DNA of 58,395 nucleotides from Rhodobacterales bacterium. GTDB lineage: Bacteria > Pseudomonadota > Alphaproteobacteria > Caulobacterales > Hyphomonadaceae. The notes below the pieces were generated by a model that was not told where the DNA came from, did not search any database, and worked only from the letters and a program-made list of their open reading frames with translations. Location of the stretch: assembly GCA_014763715.1 (NCBI GenBank), contig JACXUV010000031.1, forward strand, positions 1 through 58,395, read 5' to 3'. The number at the start of each line of letters is the position of its first letter. The stretch's first letter is position 1. Shown piece by piece: positions 25,181 to 33,844 of this stretch. A program made the translations under genes and the position numbers.

Positions 25181-26591
25181 TCGGTTTGCCGTCCTCGCCT
25201 CTACCGACACCGACTTCCCATGCGAAGCGCGCTTCGTCACCGGACCATCGTGCATAGGCGACCCGCCCCTTGAGACCTGCAGCTTCCATCAGGTCACGAT
25301 ACCAATAGGTCGCCCCCGCATTCAGGCGTTGGGGGTGAACACCCCACAGAAGGCACGCCTGCCGCAAGCGCTGGTCGTCCAGTGACCCATAAAGGATTGG
25401 CGCAGCCCCACGTACGCGAGAGAAACGCGCCAGCCGTTCAAAGGCCCCGGTCCTGAGCGCCAGGGCCGTAGCGCCCTCTGCCTCGGCCATGGCCTGGGCC
25501 GTGCTTGCCACCACATCCACTGCGGAAGGCTGACATACGTCACCGGCGAATTGAGCGATGGCCTGCCGGTAGTCTTCTGCGGCTTCCGTCGCCCGGATGA
25601 TCCGCGCCATGATGGCGACCGCGGTCGCCGGATGGCGCCCCACAGCCGTTTCAGCCGACAGCATCACCGCATCTGCGCCCTGGTAAATGGCAGTTGCGAC
25701 ATCCGAAGCCTCTGCACGGGTCGGCGCAGCATTCTCGATCATGGATTCCAGCATCTGCGTTGCCACGATGACAGGCCGCCCCTTGGAGCGTGCCACCCGC
25801 ACGATACGGCGCTGGATAACCGGCACATCCTCAGGCGCAAATTCAACGCCCAGATCCCCCCGCGCCACCATCACCGCATCGGAAGCTTCCACGATCGCCT
25901 CGAGATTGGAGATGGCGGCAGGCTTCTCCAGCTTGGAGACCAGCGGTGCACGGCCGGCAATGATTGCTTTCACTTCCTCGACATCTTCCACGCTTTGCAC
26001 AAATGAGAGCGCAACAATGTCGACACCGATTTCAAGCGCAAAGGCGAGGTCCGCCCGGTCCTTGTCTGTCAGAGCACGGACAGGCAGCGGCTTCCCGCGC
26101 ACGGTAAAGCCCTTCTTGTCTGAAAGCTTACCCGGAACCTCGGCCCGGACCTTCGGCGCGGCCCCGGCCTGCGTAACTGTCAGGATGAGCTTCCCGTCGT
26201 CCACGAGGATCGTGTCCCCTTCTTCCAGGATATCGACAATTTCCTTATGGGGCACGGGGATCGTGTCTTCCCTGTCCGTCTCATCTGCAGCGATGAGGTC
26301 ATACTCTTTCCGGAAGCCCAGCCTGATCCCGCCGCCGGGGAATTTCCCAACGCGCACTTTCGGCCCCTGCAGGTCGGCCAGAGTGGCGAGAGGGCGCCCC
26401 GTTTTCTCCTCTGCCGCACGCACCGCCTGCAGCGCCTCAAGATGGGCCGCATGCTCACCATGGCTGAAGTTTAGGCGGAAGACATCCACACCGGCATAGG
26501 CAAGCGCCACGACCTCCCTGGGAGAGCGGCTGCCGGGCCCAAGCGTCGCGACAATCTTCGCGTTCTCACCCTGAAGCCGGTTGTCCATCAT
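25167..26591 (-). CDS. pyk: Pyruvate kinase
   Basis: 474 residues. Converts phosphoenolpyruvate and ADP to pyruvate and ATP, the last step of glycolysis. Signatures: KIVATLGPGSRSPREV at the N-terminus, FRLNFSHGEHAAHL for phosphate binding, VDIVALSFVQSVEDVEEV, GDLGVEFAPEDVPVIQRRIV and ATQMLESMIENAAPTRAEAS. The usual KIE of the catalytic strand reads KLEKPAAISN, a variant common in alphaproteobacteria. The C-terminal allosteric domain is present (DAVMLSAETAVGRHPATAV onwards), with an atypical last 40 residues. GGAGG lies five bases before the first ATG at 26591. It is transcribed alone, convergent with the retropepsin gene. Confidence 0.96.
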   Translation of the reverse strand: MMDNRLQGENAKIVATLGPGSRSPREVVALAYAGVDVFRLNFSHGEHAAHLEALQAVRAAEEKTGRPLATLADLQGPKVRVGKFPGGGIRLGFRKEYDLIAADETDREDTIPVPHKEIVDILEEGDTILVDDGKLILTVTQAGAAPKVRAEVPGKLSDKKGFTVRGKPLPVRALTDKDRADLAFALEIGVDIVALSFVQSVEDVEEVKAIIAGRAPLVSKLEKPAAISNLEAIVEASDAVMVARGDLGVEFAPEDVPVIQRRIVRVARSKGRPVIVATQMLESMIENAAPTRAEASDVATAIYQGADAVMLSAETAVGRHPATAVAIMARIIRATEAAEDYRQAIAQFAGDVCQPSAVDVVASTAQAMAEAEGATALALRTGAFERLARFSRVRGAAPILYGSLDDQRLRQACLLWGVHPQRLNAGATYWYRDLMEAAGLKGRVAYARWSGDEARFAWEVGVGRGEDGKPITGV

Positions 26592-26700
26592 GATCGCCTC
26601 CGCGCCTGTCCGATGATCGCCCCATCCTTAAGCGACTCGGGCACGGCTCGCCAGTCGCGCCAAACCACTCATACATTTGCCTGCGGTACAGTCCGGAAAC

Positions 26701-27204
26701 TCAGGCCCCGAAGGGATCGTAGTTCAGGATCGGCGCCAGCCAGCGCTCGGCCGTCCGCACATCCCACCCCTTGCGGCGGGCATAGTCCTCGACCTGGTCC
26801 TTCTCGATCCGGCCCACAGCGAAGTAGACGGCATCGGGATGGGCGAAATACAGACCGGACACACTCGCCGCCGGCATCATGGCGAAACTACTGGTCAAGG
26901 ACACACCGATCCGGTTTTCCGCATCCAGAAGGCGGAACAGGGTTTCCTTCTCGGTATGATCTGGCTGGCTGGGATATCCCGGTGCCGGGCGAATGCCGCG
27001 ATATTTCTCTCCGATGAGATCATGGCTATCCAGCGCCTCATCCGGCGCATAGCCCCACAACTCACGGCGCACGCGCTCATGCATGTACTCCGCCATCGCC
27101 TCGGCAAAGCGATCGGCCAGTGCCTTCACCATGATGGAGGAGTAATCATCCCCCTTCTTCGCGAATTCGGAGGCGATATCATCATGGCTTCGGTATCGCG
27201 CCAC
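26701..27204 (-). pseudogene. C-terminal fragment of the MetH reactivation domain, out of frame with metH
   Basis: This frame encodes the end of the cobalamin-dependent methionine synthase reactivation (AdoMet-binding) domain: [68 protein letters not shown] and [14 protein letters not shown]. It retains the RPAPGYP AdoMet contact. The first real family residues appear near 27180; the ATG at 27204 opens a shifted reading of upstream metH codons. About 80 residues that should link it to the upstream part are absent, including the RGVVGFWPAN...GDDI block. It could be translated as a 167-residue protein from the overlapping ATG, but most likely it is a remnant. Confidence 0.75.
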
Positions 27205-29105
27205 AGCGCGGTTGCCGCTTCTCCCACGATGGAGTCTTCCAGAATGGCGGGATATTTCCCGGCCAGGTCCCAGGCAGAGAAATAGGGCGTCCAGTCAATA
27301 TAGCGCGCAAGCGTCGCCAGATCGATATTCTCGAAGGTCTGCACACCGCTATAGCTCGGCGCTGGACGGTCGTAAGCATCCCAGTCCGGCTGCAGGGCGT
27401 GCGCCCGCGCCATGTCGATCGGCAGGCGAGGCTTGGGCGGTCCACCTGCACGGGCCTCACGCATGCGCTGGTAACGGGCCCGCGTCTGCTCCACCAGACC
27501 CTGCTTCTCTCCCGTGCTCAACAGCGCACTGACAACACCGACCGCCCGGCTGGCATCGGTCACATGCACCACGGGCGCAGAGCGAATCACAGGATCGATC
27601 TTTACCGCCGTATGCGCCGGGCTCGTCGTCGCCCCGCCGATCAGCAACGGCTGGACCATGCCCCGACGCTGCATCTCTGCGGCCACATAGACCATCTCGT
27701 CGAGGCTCGGCGTGATCAGGCCGGAGAGACCGATCACATCGACCTTTTCGCTGATGGCCGTATCGAGGATCGTCTCGGCCGGCACCATGACGCCCAGATC
27801 GAGGATTTCATAGCCGTTACAGGCCAGCACCACGCCGACAATGTTCTTACCGATATCGTGCACATCGCCCTTCACGGTGGCCATCAAAACCTTGCCGTTC
27901 GAGACATCCACCGTACCGAGGCGCTGTTTCTCCTCTTCCATGTACGGCTCAAGCCAGGCGACGGCCTGCTTCATCACGCGGGCGGATTTCACCACCTGCG
28001 GCAGGAACATCTTGCCGGATCCGAACAGGTCACCGACGACATTCATGCCATCCATCAGTGGCCCTTCGATCACATGCAGCGGACGCTCGGCCTTCTGGCG
28101 AGCCTCTTCCGTATCCTGATCGATAAATTCGGTGATGCCGTGAACCAGCGCATGTTCCAGACGTTTCTCCACCGGCGCCTCGCGCCAGGAAAGGTCCTTC
28201 ACAGCCGTCTTGCCCTTCTGGCCTTTCAGGCCCTCGGCAATCTCGATCAGGCGCTCTGTCGCATCATCGCGTCGGTTGAGGATGACATCTTCTACCCGCT
28301 CGCGCAGCTCCGGCTCGATATCGTCATAGATATCCAGCTGCCCGGCATTGACGATGCCCATGTCCATGCCCGCAGGAATGGCGTAATACAGAAACACGGA
28401 GTGCATCGCCCGGCGCACTGGCTCGTTTCCGCGAAAACTGAAGGAGACGTTCGAGAGGCCACCGGAGATGTGACAACCGGGGCACGTCTTCCGGATTTCC
28501 CGCGCCGCTTCGATGAAGTCGACCGCATAATTGTTATGCTCCTCGATCCCCGTCGCCACGGCGAAGATGTTCGGATCGAAAATGATGTCTTCCGCCGGGA
28601 AGCCGACCTCTTCGGTCAGGATCTTGAAAGCGCGCTGACATATCTCGACCTTGCGCGCTTTCGTGTCCGCCTGCCCGACTTCGTCGAACGCCATCACGAC
28701 AACGGCCGCGCCATAGGACAGGCACGCGCGCGCCTGCTCGCGGAACTTGTCCTCGCCTTCCTTCATGGAGATCGAGTTGACGATGCACTTGCCCTGCACG
28801 CATTTCAGGCCCGCCTCGATCACCTCCCATTTGGAGCTGTCGATCATGACAGGCACACGCGCGATATCCGGCTCGGCGGCGATCAGGTTCAGGAAAGTGC
28901 GCATGGCCTCGGCACCGTCCAGCATGCCTTCGTCCATGTTGACGTCGATCACCTGTGCGCCGTTCTCCACCTGCTGGCGGGCGACCTCGACCGCGTCGGC
29001 ATAACGCCCCTCGGTGATCATGCGGCGGAATACGGCGGAGCCCGTGACATTGGTACGCTCACCAACGTTTACGAAGGATTGGGACGCTGCATTCATGCTG
29101 GTCAT
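27126..29105 (-). CDS. metH: Cobalamin-dependent methionine synthase part 2 (folate- and B12-binding), truncated in the reactivation domain
   Basis: 659 residues covering pterin (methyltetrahydrofolate) binding ([19 protein letters not shown]-type [27 protein letters not shown]), the helical cap, and B12 binding with [15 protein letters not shown] (His ligand), [12 protein letters not shown] and [16 protein letters not shown]. The reactivation domain begins normally ([30 protein letters not shown]) and then changes frame near 27180-27190 and ends 16 codons later. The normal C-terminus continues in another frame after a gap equivalent to about 80 residues. The remaining enzyme could still transfer methyl groups but may not reactivate oxidised cobalamin. 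The homocysteine-binding half is a separate gene (30327-31400). The start overlaps the nucleotidyltransferase stop by 4 bp. Confidence 0.92.
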   Translation of the reverse strand: MTSMNAASQSFVNVGERTNVTGSAVFRRMITEGRYADAVEVARQQVENGAQVIDVNMDEGMLDGAEAMRTFLNLIAAEPDIARVPVMIDSSKWEVIEAGLKCVQGKCIVNSISMKEGEDKFREQARACLSYGAAVVVMAFDEVGQADTKARKVEICQRAFKILTEEVGFPAEDIIFDPNIFAVATGIEEHNNYAVDFIEAAREIRKTCPGCHISGGLSNVSFSFRGNEPVRRAMHSVFLYYAIPAGMDMGIVNAGQLDIYDDIEPELRERVEDVILNRRDDATERLIEIAEGLKGQKGKTAVKDLSWREAPVEKRLEHALVHGITEFIDQDTEEARQKAERPLHVIEGPLMDGMNVVGDLFGSGKMFLPQVVKSARVMKQAVAWLEPYMEEEKQRLGTVDVSNGKVLMATVKGDVHDIGKNIVGVVLACNGYEILDLGVMVPAETILDTAISEKVDVIGLSGLITPSLDEMVYVAAEMQRRGMVQPLLIGGATTSPAHTAVKIDPVIRSAPVVHVTDASRAVGVVSALLSTGEKQGLVEQTRARYQRMREARAGGPPKPRLPIDMARAHALQPDWDAYDRPAPSYSGVQTFENIDLATLARYIDWTPYFSAWDLAGKYPAILEDSIVGEAATALWRDTEAMMISPPNSRRRGMITPPSW

Positions 29106-29905
29106 CTCACAAGTTTCCTGAATAATTCGTCTGCCATCTCGCGTTCGGCCGAAGACGTGACATGTTTTTGTCCGGAATTCTTCTCACCCCATGACAGTTC
29201 GAACTCGATAAGTTCGTCCAATGGGGCAATGCGGTTTCCCATACCGACTTCACTCGCTCTGGCTTTGGCACGGAGCAGGTCCGCGATCTCATTCTGAAGC
29301 GCAGCATCAATGTCAGCCCTGGAAACCAGCTCCTGGAAATTCATCGGCGGAAGTTCCCTGGGATTTAACCGCACCCACCGGATCGCCAGTGCAGGGCGAA
29401 GAACATAGAAGTACTTCTTTAGATTGACCAATGCCTCACCTTCTATGTTCCGCTGCCACTGGCGGAGAGCAAGGTGGTAATAATGAGACACGCACTCTGC
29501 AGGTGCGACCACCTGATTTGCGAAATCAAGCAGGCTTCTGCACGCACTGTCATCCCATTTGTATTTGATAGGACTGGACAGCCACTCCAGAAGGACAGGA
29601 TTGGGTTTCAGCAAGAGTGCGAGTGCCTTGCGGATATCCCAGCCATTGATGTCGAGATCGCCTTCAATGGGCAGCTCAATCACGTCCCTGCGGTCAAAAA
29701 CGCTAAGATACGACGCAGCTGTGTGGGCATAGACAAACCTAACATCGTAATCGCTATCAGGCGACGGAAAGCCCCAGGCCCGGCTGCCGCTTTCGATTGC
29801 GAACAATACCCTGACCTGATTGGTCGCTTCGATCTCGGAAATCCTGCTCTCGATCTCCGAACGGCGCCCGGGATCGATCACAGCTTCGTAAGCGAGCGCA
29901 CTCAT
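29102..29905 (-). CDS. RlaP/YcgL-type predicted nucleotidyltransferase
   Basis: 267 residues of the PF10127-type nucleotidyltransferase family. The active-site block is [20 protein letters not shown] (GS motif and DxD pair in one run). Conserved helical features include [10 protein letters not shown], a histidine-tyrosine pair in VSHYYHLA and [16 protein letters not shown]. Family members occur near RNA ligases (RlaP) or with unknown partners; the substrate is unknown. The gene overlaps metH part 2 and the GGCT-like gene by 4 bp on each side, so it is fully embedded in the met operon. A hand count of 29101-29220 gives 57 of 120 G+C, against 37 of 60 in metH at 28921-28980, which suggests acquisition from elsewhere. 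Confidence 0.85.
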   Translation of the reverse strand: MSALAYEAVIDPGRRSEIESRISEIEATNQVRVLFAIESGSRAWGFPSPDSDYDVRFVYAHTAASYLSVFDRRDVIELPIEGDLDINGWDIRKALALLLKPNPVLLEWLSSPIKYKWDDSACRSLLDFANQVVAPAECVSHYYHLALRQWQRNIEGEALVNLKKYFYVLRPALAIRWVRLNPRELPPMNFQELVSRADIDAALQNEIADLLRAKARASEVGMGNRIAPLDELIEFELSWGEKNSGQKHVTSSAEREMADELFRKLVR

Positions 29906-30330
29906 TTTCTCGTTTTTCCAGCGTCGAGGGGCCAGTTGCCGTCGGCGACCGGCGGGAAGCCCTCGACGGATTGATTGTACCAGTAGATCCAGGCGGTTTC
30001 GCCGGTCTCATTGCCGGAATCGTCACAGAGTGGAATGCGCGTGCGGATGTAGAGGCTGGTCTCCGGGTCGTCGGTCACATCCTCGAATTCGTCCATCGGA
30101 CCGATGATCGAGACATCCTCCAATTTCCAGCGGATACCATGGCAAAGCTCATCGCCTGCCACTACGCCCGGAAAACCGCCAAGATCCACCATCCGCCCAC
30201 GGAATCGGCACGGCGCTCCGAAAGCCCCGGCAGACCCAAGCGGCAGGTCGGCCGGCTGACCGGCAGCACCAAGTTTCAGGAGGCCGTAAAAGACGAACAG
30301 GTCTCCGGCCTGTGCGGAGGGATGTGTCAC
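29902..30330 (-). CDS. Gamma-glutamylcyclotransferase-like (AIG2/GGCT) family protein
   Basis: 142 residues, GTG start at 30330 overlapping the stop of the upstream gene by 4 bp. The N-terminus has FVFYGLLKLGAAGQP, the YGxL phosphate/substrate loop of GGCT-fold proteins; the expected acidic catalytic residue lies in PMDEFEDVTDD, and the chain closes with TAWIYWYNQSVEG. GGCT enzymes release 5-oxoproline from gamma-glutamyl amines or peptides such as glutathione intermediates. Its position between homocysteine methyltransferase and the nucleotidyltransferase hints at a role near sulfur amino-acid or thiol metabolism, but the substrate is unknown. Confidence 0.82.
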   Translation of the reverse strand: MTHPSAQAGDLFVFYGLLKLGAAGQPADLPLGSAGAFGAPCRFRGRMVDLGGFPGVVAGDELCHGIRWKLEDVSIIGPMDEFEDVTDDPETSLYIRTRIPLCDDSGNETGETAWIYWYNQSVEGFPPVADGNWPLDAGKTRK

Positions 30331-31400
30331 GATCCCACCTCGAACGGCTCAAGGCCCGCAAGGCGCATCGTGTGTTTCTCCGGGGCCGGGTCGCGCGGCT
30401 TCACACCTTCAACGGCCTTCGCAATGGCCTCGATATGCTCCGGCGTCGTGCCACAGCAGCCGCCGAGAATGTTCACAAGGCCATCCTGTGCCCAGCCGCC
30501 CACCGCGCCGGAGGTCTGTTCCGGCTGCTCGTCATACTGGCCCATCTCGTTCGGTAGGCCCGCATTCGGATAGGCCGCGACCAGCGTATCGGCGACACGC
30601 GACAGGGCCGCGATGTGCGGGCGCATCAGGTCTGCGCCAAGGGCGCAGTTGAAGCCAATCGCAAATGGTTTTGCGTGACGTACCGAGTTCCAGAACGCCT
30701 CCACCGTCTGACCGGACAATGTGCGGCCGGAGCGGTCAGTGATCGTGCCTGAAATCCAGATCGGCAACTTCTCCAGCCCTTCGGCTTCGAGGTCCATGAT
30801 CGCCTTGATGCACGCCTTGCAGTTCAGCGTGTCGGTGATCGTCTCGATCAGGTAGAGGTCCACACCGCCCTCGTTCAGGGCCTGGATCTGCTGGCGGTAG
30901 GCTTCATACACTTCATCGAATGTTACCGAGCGCGCGCCCGGATCGTTCACATCCGAAGACATGGACAGCATCTTGTTCAGCGGCCCGATGGAGCCTGCAA
31001 GGAAGCGCGGCTTGTGCGGCTCCTTTGCCGTCCACGCATCCGCCGCCGCACGGCCAAGACGCGCGCCCTCAAGATTGATGTCGCGCACAGAGGCTGCGTC
31101 CAGCTTGTAATCGTCCTGCGCGATGACGGTCGCGCTGAATGTGTTCGTTTCGGAGATGTCGGCCCCGGCGGCGTAATACGCATTGTGCAGGTCGGTCACG
31201 ATGTCCGGCCGGGTGATGCAGAGGATGTCATTGTTCCCCTTCATCTGCCCCGGATACTTCGCCTCGGTAAAGCGATCGCCGCGATAGTCGGCCTCATCCA
31301 GGCCGCGCCGCTGGATCATCACGCCCCAGGACCCATCGAGAATGAGGATGCGTTCTTTCGCAGCTGCCTTGAGGGCTGCAATCCGTTCCTGTCGGTTCAT
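30327..31400 (-). CDS. metH: Homocysteine S-methyltransferase domain protein (methionine synthase part 1)
   Basis: 357 residues forming the N-terminal zinc/homocysteine barrel of MetH as a free-standing protein. Signatures: ILILDGSWGVMIQRRGLDEA at the start, ETNTFSATVIAQDDY, and the three zinc ligands Cys in IGFNCALGAD and Cys-Cys in NILGGCCGTTPEHI. It should methylate homocysteine from methylcobalamin on the part 2 protein. Splitting MetH this way is common in alphaproteobacteria, where the two genes are usually close neighbours. Here two other genes are inserted between them. It begins one base after the VOC stop codon and overlaps the GGCT-like gene by 4 bp. Confidence 0.94.
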   Translation of the reverse strand: MNRQERIAALKAAAKERILILDGSWGVMIQRRGLDEADYRGDRFTEAKYPGQMKGNNDILCITRPDIVTDLHNAYYAAGADISETNTFSATVIAQDDYKLDAASVRDINLEGARLGRAAADAWTAKEPHKPRFLAGSIGPLNKMLSMSSDVNDPGARSVTFDEVYEAYRQQIQALNEGGVDLYLIETITDTLNCKACIKAIMDLEAEGLEKLPIWISGTITDRSGRTLSGQTVEAFWNSVRHAKPFAIGFNCALGADLMRPHIAALSRVADTLVAAYPNAGLPNEMGQYDEQPEQTSGAVGGWAQDGLVNILGGCCGTTPEHIEAIAKAVEGVKPRDPAPEKHTMRLAGLEPFEVGS

Positions 31401-31829
31401 TTATAGCTCCATGGATCCATCTTCACGCAGCGGCGCAAAGGGGTTGTGGGCAACTTCCCAGAGATGACCGTCCGGATCGGCGAAATAGCCGGAATAGCCG
31501 CCCCAGAAGACCTTTTCGGCCGCCTTTACCAGACGCCCCCCGGCGTCGACAGCGCGGCGGATGGCATCGTCGACGGACGCCTCATCGCGCTGGTTCCAGG
31601 CGAGCGTCACAGCCCGGAAGCCGTCACCTTCAGGTGGCACGCCGGCGTCTTCCGCCAGCGGCTCCCGTCCAAACAGGCCAAGGGCAACACCGCCCATGTC
31701 GAAGAACACCACCGCTTCCTGGGAAGACGGCGCACGCGTCAGGCCAAGCTTTTCATAAAAGGCTGCGGCGGCTTGCACATCGGAGACGCCGAGGGTGATG
31801 AGGGTGATATGGATCGGCGGGGCCATCAT
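31401..31829 (-). CDS. VOC-family (glyoxalase/bleomycin-resistance-like) protein
   Basis: 142 residues with the paired beta-alpha-beta-beta-beta units of the vicinal oxygen chelate fold: HITLITLGVSDVQAAAAFYE at the N-terminus and SGYFADPDGHLWEVAHNPF near the C-terminus, the latter typical of the family metal-ligand strand. The precise reaction cannot be read; family members include glyoxalases, dioxygenases and epimerases. It is three bases from metF and directly abuts the homocysteine methyltransferase gene, so it is part of the met operon. A role in that pathway is not established. Confidence 0.88.
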   Translation of the reverse strand: MMAPPIHITLITLGVSDVQAAAAFYEKLGLTRAPSSQEAVVFFDMGGVALGLFGREPLAEDAGVPPEGDGFRAVTLAWNQRDEASVDDAIRRAVDAGGRLVKAAEKVFWGGYSGYFADPDGHLWEVAHNPFAPLREDGSMEL

Positions 31830-31832
31830 GGT

Positions 31833-32720
31833 TCAGGCCGCCTGCGCCGATTGGGGTTTGAGGCCGAGCAGGCGGCAGGTGGACAGTGCCAGCCCCGCCC
31901 GGTTCAGCGTGTAGAAGTGGAAGTTCTTGACGCCCTGATCGGCCAGCTTGCGGCAGAGGTTTGCGGCCACATTTGCCGTGACCAGTTCGCGGGTCTCTTC
32001 ATCCTCGTCGAGGCCGTCATAAAGGTCCGCCAGCCAGTCCGGTATAGTCGCGCCACAGAGGCCACTGATCCGCTGTAGTCCGCGGAAGTTCGCCTGAAGC
32101 ATGATACCGGGCACGATAGGCATGGTCACGCCGCCTGCCCGGGCCTTGTCCAGGAAGTTCAGATAGATCTCCGGTTCGAAGAAGAATTGCGTAATCGCCC
32201 GGTCGGCGCCAGCATCCTGTTTGGCCTTGAGATAGGCGATCTCCGCCTCCCAGCCCCGGCTTTCAGGGTGCAGTTCCGGATAGCAGGACACTGAAATCTC
32301 GAAACATTTTCCAAGCTCCGGCCGGTGCGCCCGCAGGCCCTTCACCAGGTCCACCGCATCGCGGAAGCCGCCAGGATGCACCTCAAATGCCGCGCCCATA
32401 CCCGCCGGCGGGTCGCCCCGCAGCGCCACGATGTGCTTCACGCCCGCCTGCCAGTAATCCTCCGCAACCGCCAGCACCTCCTCCTTCGTCGCCGACACAC
32501 AAGTCAGGTGTCCGGCAGGTTTCAGGCTGGTTTCCTGTGCGATGCGCTTGACGGTGTCATGGGTACGCTCACGCGTCGAACCACCAGCGCCGTAGGTGAC
32601 GGACACAAAGTCTGGCGCCATAGGCTCCAGCCGCTGGACCGTGTCCCAGAGACGGTTCGCCATGGCTTCGCTCTTGGGTGGGAAAAATTCAAAGGAAACA
32701 TGCGGCGTGTCGGTGCTCAT
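31833..32720 (-). CDS. metF: 5,10-methylenetetrahydrofolate reductase
   Basis: 295 residues, a full MetF. Reduces methylenetetrahydrofolate to methyltetrahydrofolate, the methyl donor for MetH, with FAD. Motifs: VSFEFFPPKSEAMANRLW at the N-terminus, SVTYGAGGSTRERT, HLTCVSATKEEV, HIVALRGDPPAG, and QFFFEPEIYLNFLDKARAGG. The ATG at 32720 overlaps the stop codon of the ArsR-methyltransferase gene by 4 bp; the frame extends upstream to 32762, but that part is antisense to nothing conserved and lacks family similarity. It precedes the VOC and MetH genes and is regulated with them. Confidence 0.95.
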   Translation of the reverse strand: MSTDTPHVSFEFFPPKSEAMANRLWDTVQRLEPMAPDFVSVTYGAGGSTRERTHDTVKRIAQETSLKPAGHLTCVSATKEEVLAVAEDYWQAGVKHIVALRGDPPAGMGAAFEVHPGGFRDAVDLVKGLRAHRPELGKCFEISVSCYPELHPESRGWEAEIAYLKAKQDAGADRAITQFFFEPEIYLNFLDKARAGGVTMPIVPGIMLQANFRGLQRISGLCGATIPDWLADLYDGLDEDEETRELVTANVAANLCRKLADQGVKNFHFYTLNRAGLALSTCRLLGLKPQSAQAA

Positions 32721-33694
32721 GCGACAGACTCCTGCGCGACTGCGGGCTTTTCGGCCGTCCATATATTGACGGTCAGCCCTTGTTTGTTTTCGGGGGGCGG
32801 TGCGAAAGCACGCGGGCCGGACAGTTTCAGACCCGCTGCGGAGGTCCAGCCCTCTATCGTATCCCGCGACAGGCCAAGCCGGTGATGGCCATGATCTGTC
32901 CGAAGAAACTCCAGCTCGTGCGGCGCAAAATCAACGACCAGCAAGCGGCCTCCTGGCTGCAGGATGCGAGCTGCCTCGGCGATCACCCGATTGGGCGCAT
33001 CTACATAGTGAAGCACCTGGTGAATGATCACGAGATCTGCCGTTTCGTTCTCGAAGGGGACAGCGGTCACATCCCCCTGCCGGACCCGGGCAACCGGGAC
33101 GCCTTCACGCTCCAGATTCGCCCGCGCGACGGTCAGCATGTGATGGCTGAGGTCGATTCCCTCTGCTTCGCCGGCACGCGGAGCAAACAGGGTCAGCATT
33201 CTGCCCGTTCCCGTACCGAAATCGACGACGCGCCGAAATGGACCGGGCCCGGCAATATCGAGCAGAGCCTGCTCAATCGCCTCATTGGGATAATGCAGGG
33301 ATCGGATTGCATCCCAATTGTCAGCCACTGCGGAAAAGTATGCCTGCGCCGACGCGGCTCTGGAGGCACTGACCTCATCAAGCCTTTCAGCATCGCGAAT
33401 CAATTCCGGGACATTCTCTCCCAGCTGTTCGAACAGCGTATCCAGAAATACCCGCCCATCTCCCCGGCTCGCTGCACGATAAAAGACGAATGACCCTTCC
33501 GGCAGCCGCTCCACCAGACCTGCTCCGGTGAGTGATTTCAAATGGTGGGACAAGCGGGGCTGACTGAGAGACAGAATCTGAACGATCTCCCCCACAGAAA
33601 GGTCACGTTCACGCAAAAGCGCCAGAATACGCAGGCGTGTCGGCTCTCCGGCCGCACGCAAACGCTCAAGGGTAAGGTCAAACCGCTCACTCAT
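32717..33694 (-). CDS. ArsR-type regulator fused to SAM-dependent methyltransferase domain, head of the met operon
   Basis: 325 residues. The N-terminal winged helix (about 1-90) has LRAAGEPTRLRILALLRERD and LSQPRLSHHLKSLTGAGLVE, the ArsR DNA-recognition unit, without obvious metal-binding cysteines. A methyltransferase domain (about 140-270) carries VVDFGTGTGRMLTLFAP for SAM and ADLVIIHQVLHYVDAPN. This architecture is known in proteobacteria upstream of methionine/SAM-cycle genes, where it is thought to sense SAM or SAH, as the ArsR-type SahR does; that role is inferred here. It lies first in the operon, overlapping metF by 4 bp. An inverted repeat 8 bp before its start is a likely autoregulatory site. 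Confidence 0.9.
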   Translation of the reverse strand: MSERFDLTLERLRAAGEPTRLRILALLRERDLSVGEIVQILSLSQPRLSHHLKSLTGAGLVERLPEGSFVFYRAASRGDGRVFLDTLFEQLGENVPELIRDAERLDEVSASRAASAQAYFSAVADNWDAIRSLHYPNEAIEQALLDIAGPGPFRRVVDFGTGTGRMLTLFAPRAGEAEGIDLSHHMLTVARANLEREGVPVARVRQGDVTAVPFENETADLVIIHQVLHYVDAPNRVIAEAARILQPGGRLLVVDFAPHELEFLRTDHGHHRLGLSRDTIEGWTSAAGLKLSGPRAFAPPPENKQGLTVNIWTAEKPAVAQESVA

Positions 33695-33701
33695 CCGGAT
33701 C

Positions 33702-33721
33702 GTATAAACATTCTTTTATAT
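33702..33721. promoter_or_regulatory. Inverted repeat upstream of the ArsR-methyltransferase gene, candidate operator
   Basis: GTATAAA-CATTCT-TTTATAT is a near-perfect 7+6+7 palindrome (one mismatch) ending 7 bp before the start codon at 33694. AT-rich palindromes like this are typical ArsR-family operators. Its position over the probable transcription start fits autoregulation of the met operon. Confidence 0.55.
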
Positions 33722-33761
33722 GTTTTGCAAGGAACTGAGAGGCTGTTGCAGCATTGTCGCA

Positions 33762-33777
33762 TGTAATTGAAATTACA
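33762..33777. promoter_or_regulatory. 16-bp perfect palindrome between the met operon and mlaA
   Basis: TGTAATT-GA-AATTACA is symmetric over all 16 bases and lies 68 bp upstream of mlaA and 68 bp upstream of the ArsR-methyltransferase start, in the middle of the divergent promoter region. It could bind a regulator of either gene. Confidence 0.4.
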
Positions 33778-33844
33778 CATGCATGCATTGCACCCCACAG
33801 GATGAAAGACCATTTACCGGAGCAAGAAACGGGAAATCGCGATT

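Noticed and set aside
27165-27204. Programmed frameshifting as an explanation for the split metH frames
   Set aside because: A simple slip would not restore the about 80 family residues that are absent between the two frames, and no slippery run is seen at the junction.
27399-29297. A 632-residue rightward frame opposite metH
   Set aside because: It is the antisense shadow of a GC-rich coding strand; residue composition is rich in His, Arg and Asp without any recognisable domain.
33695-33844. SAM or cobalamin riboswitch upstream of the met operon
   Set aside because: The divergent region is only 150 bp, with two palindromes of operator type. No extended paired structure or B12-box-like sequence was seen.
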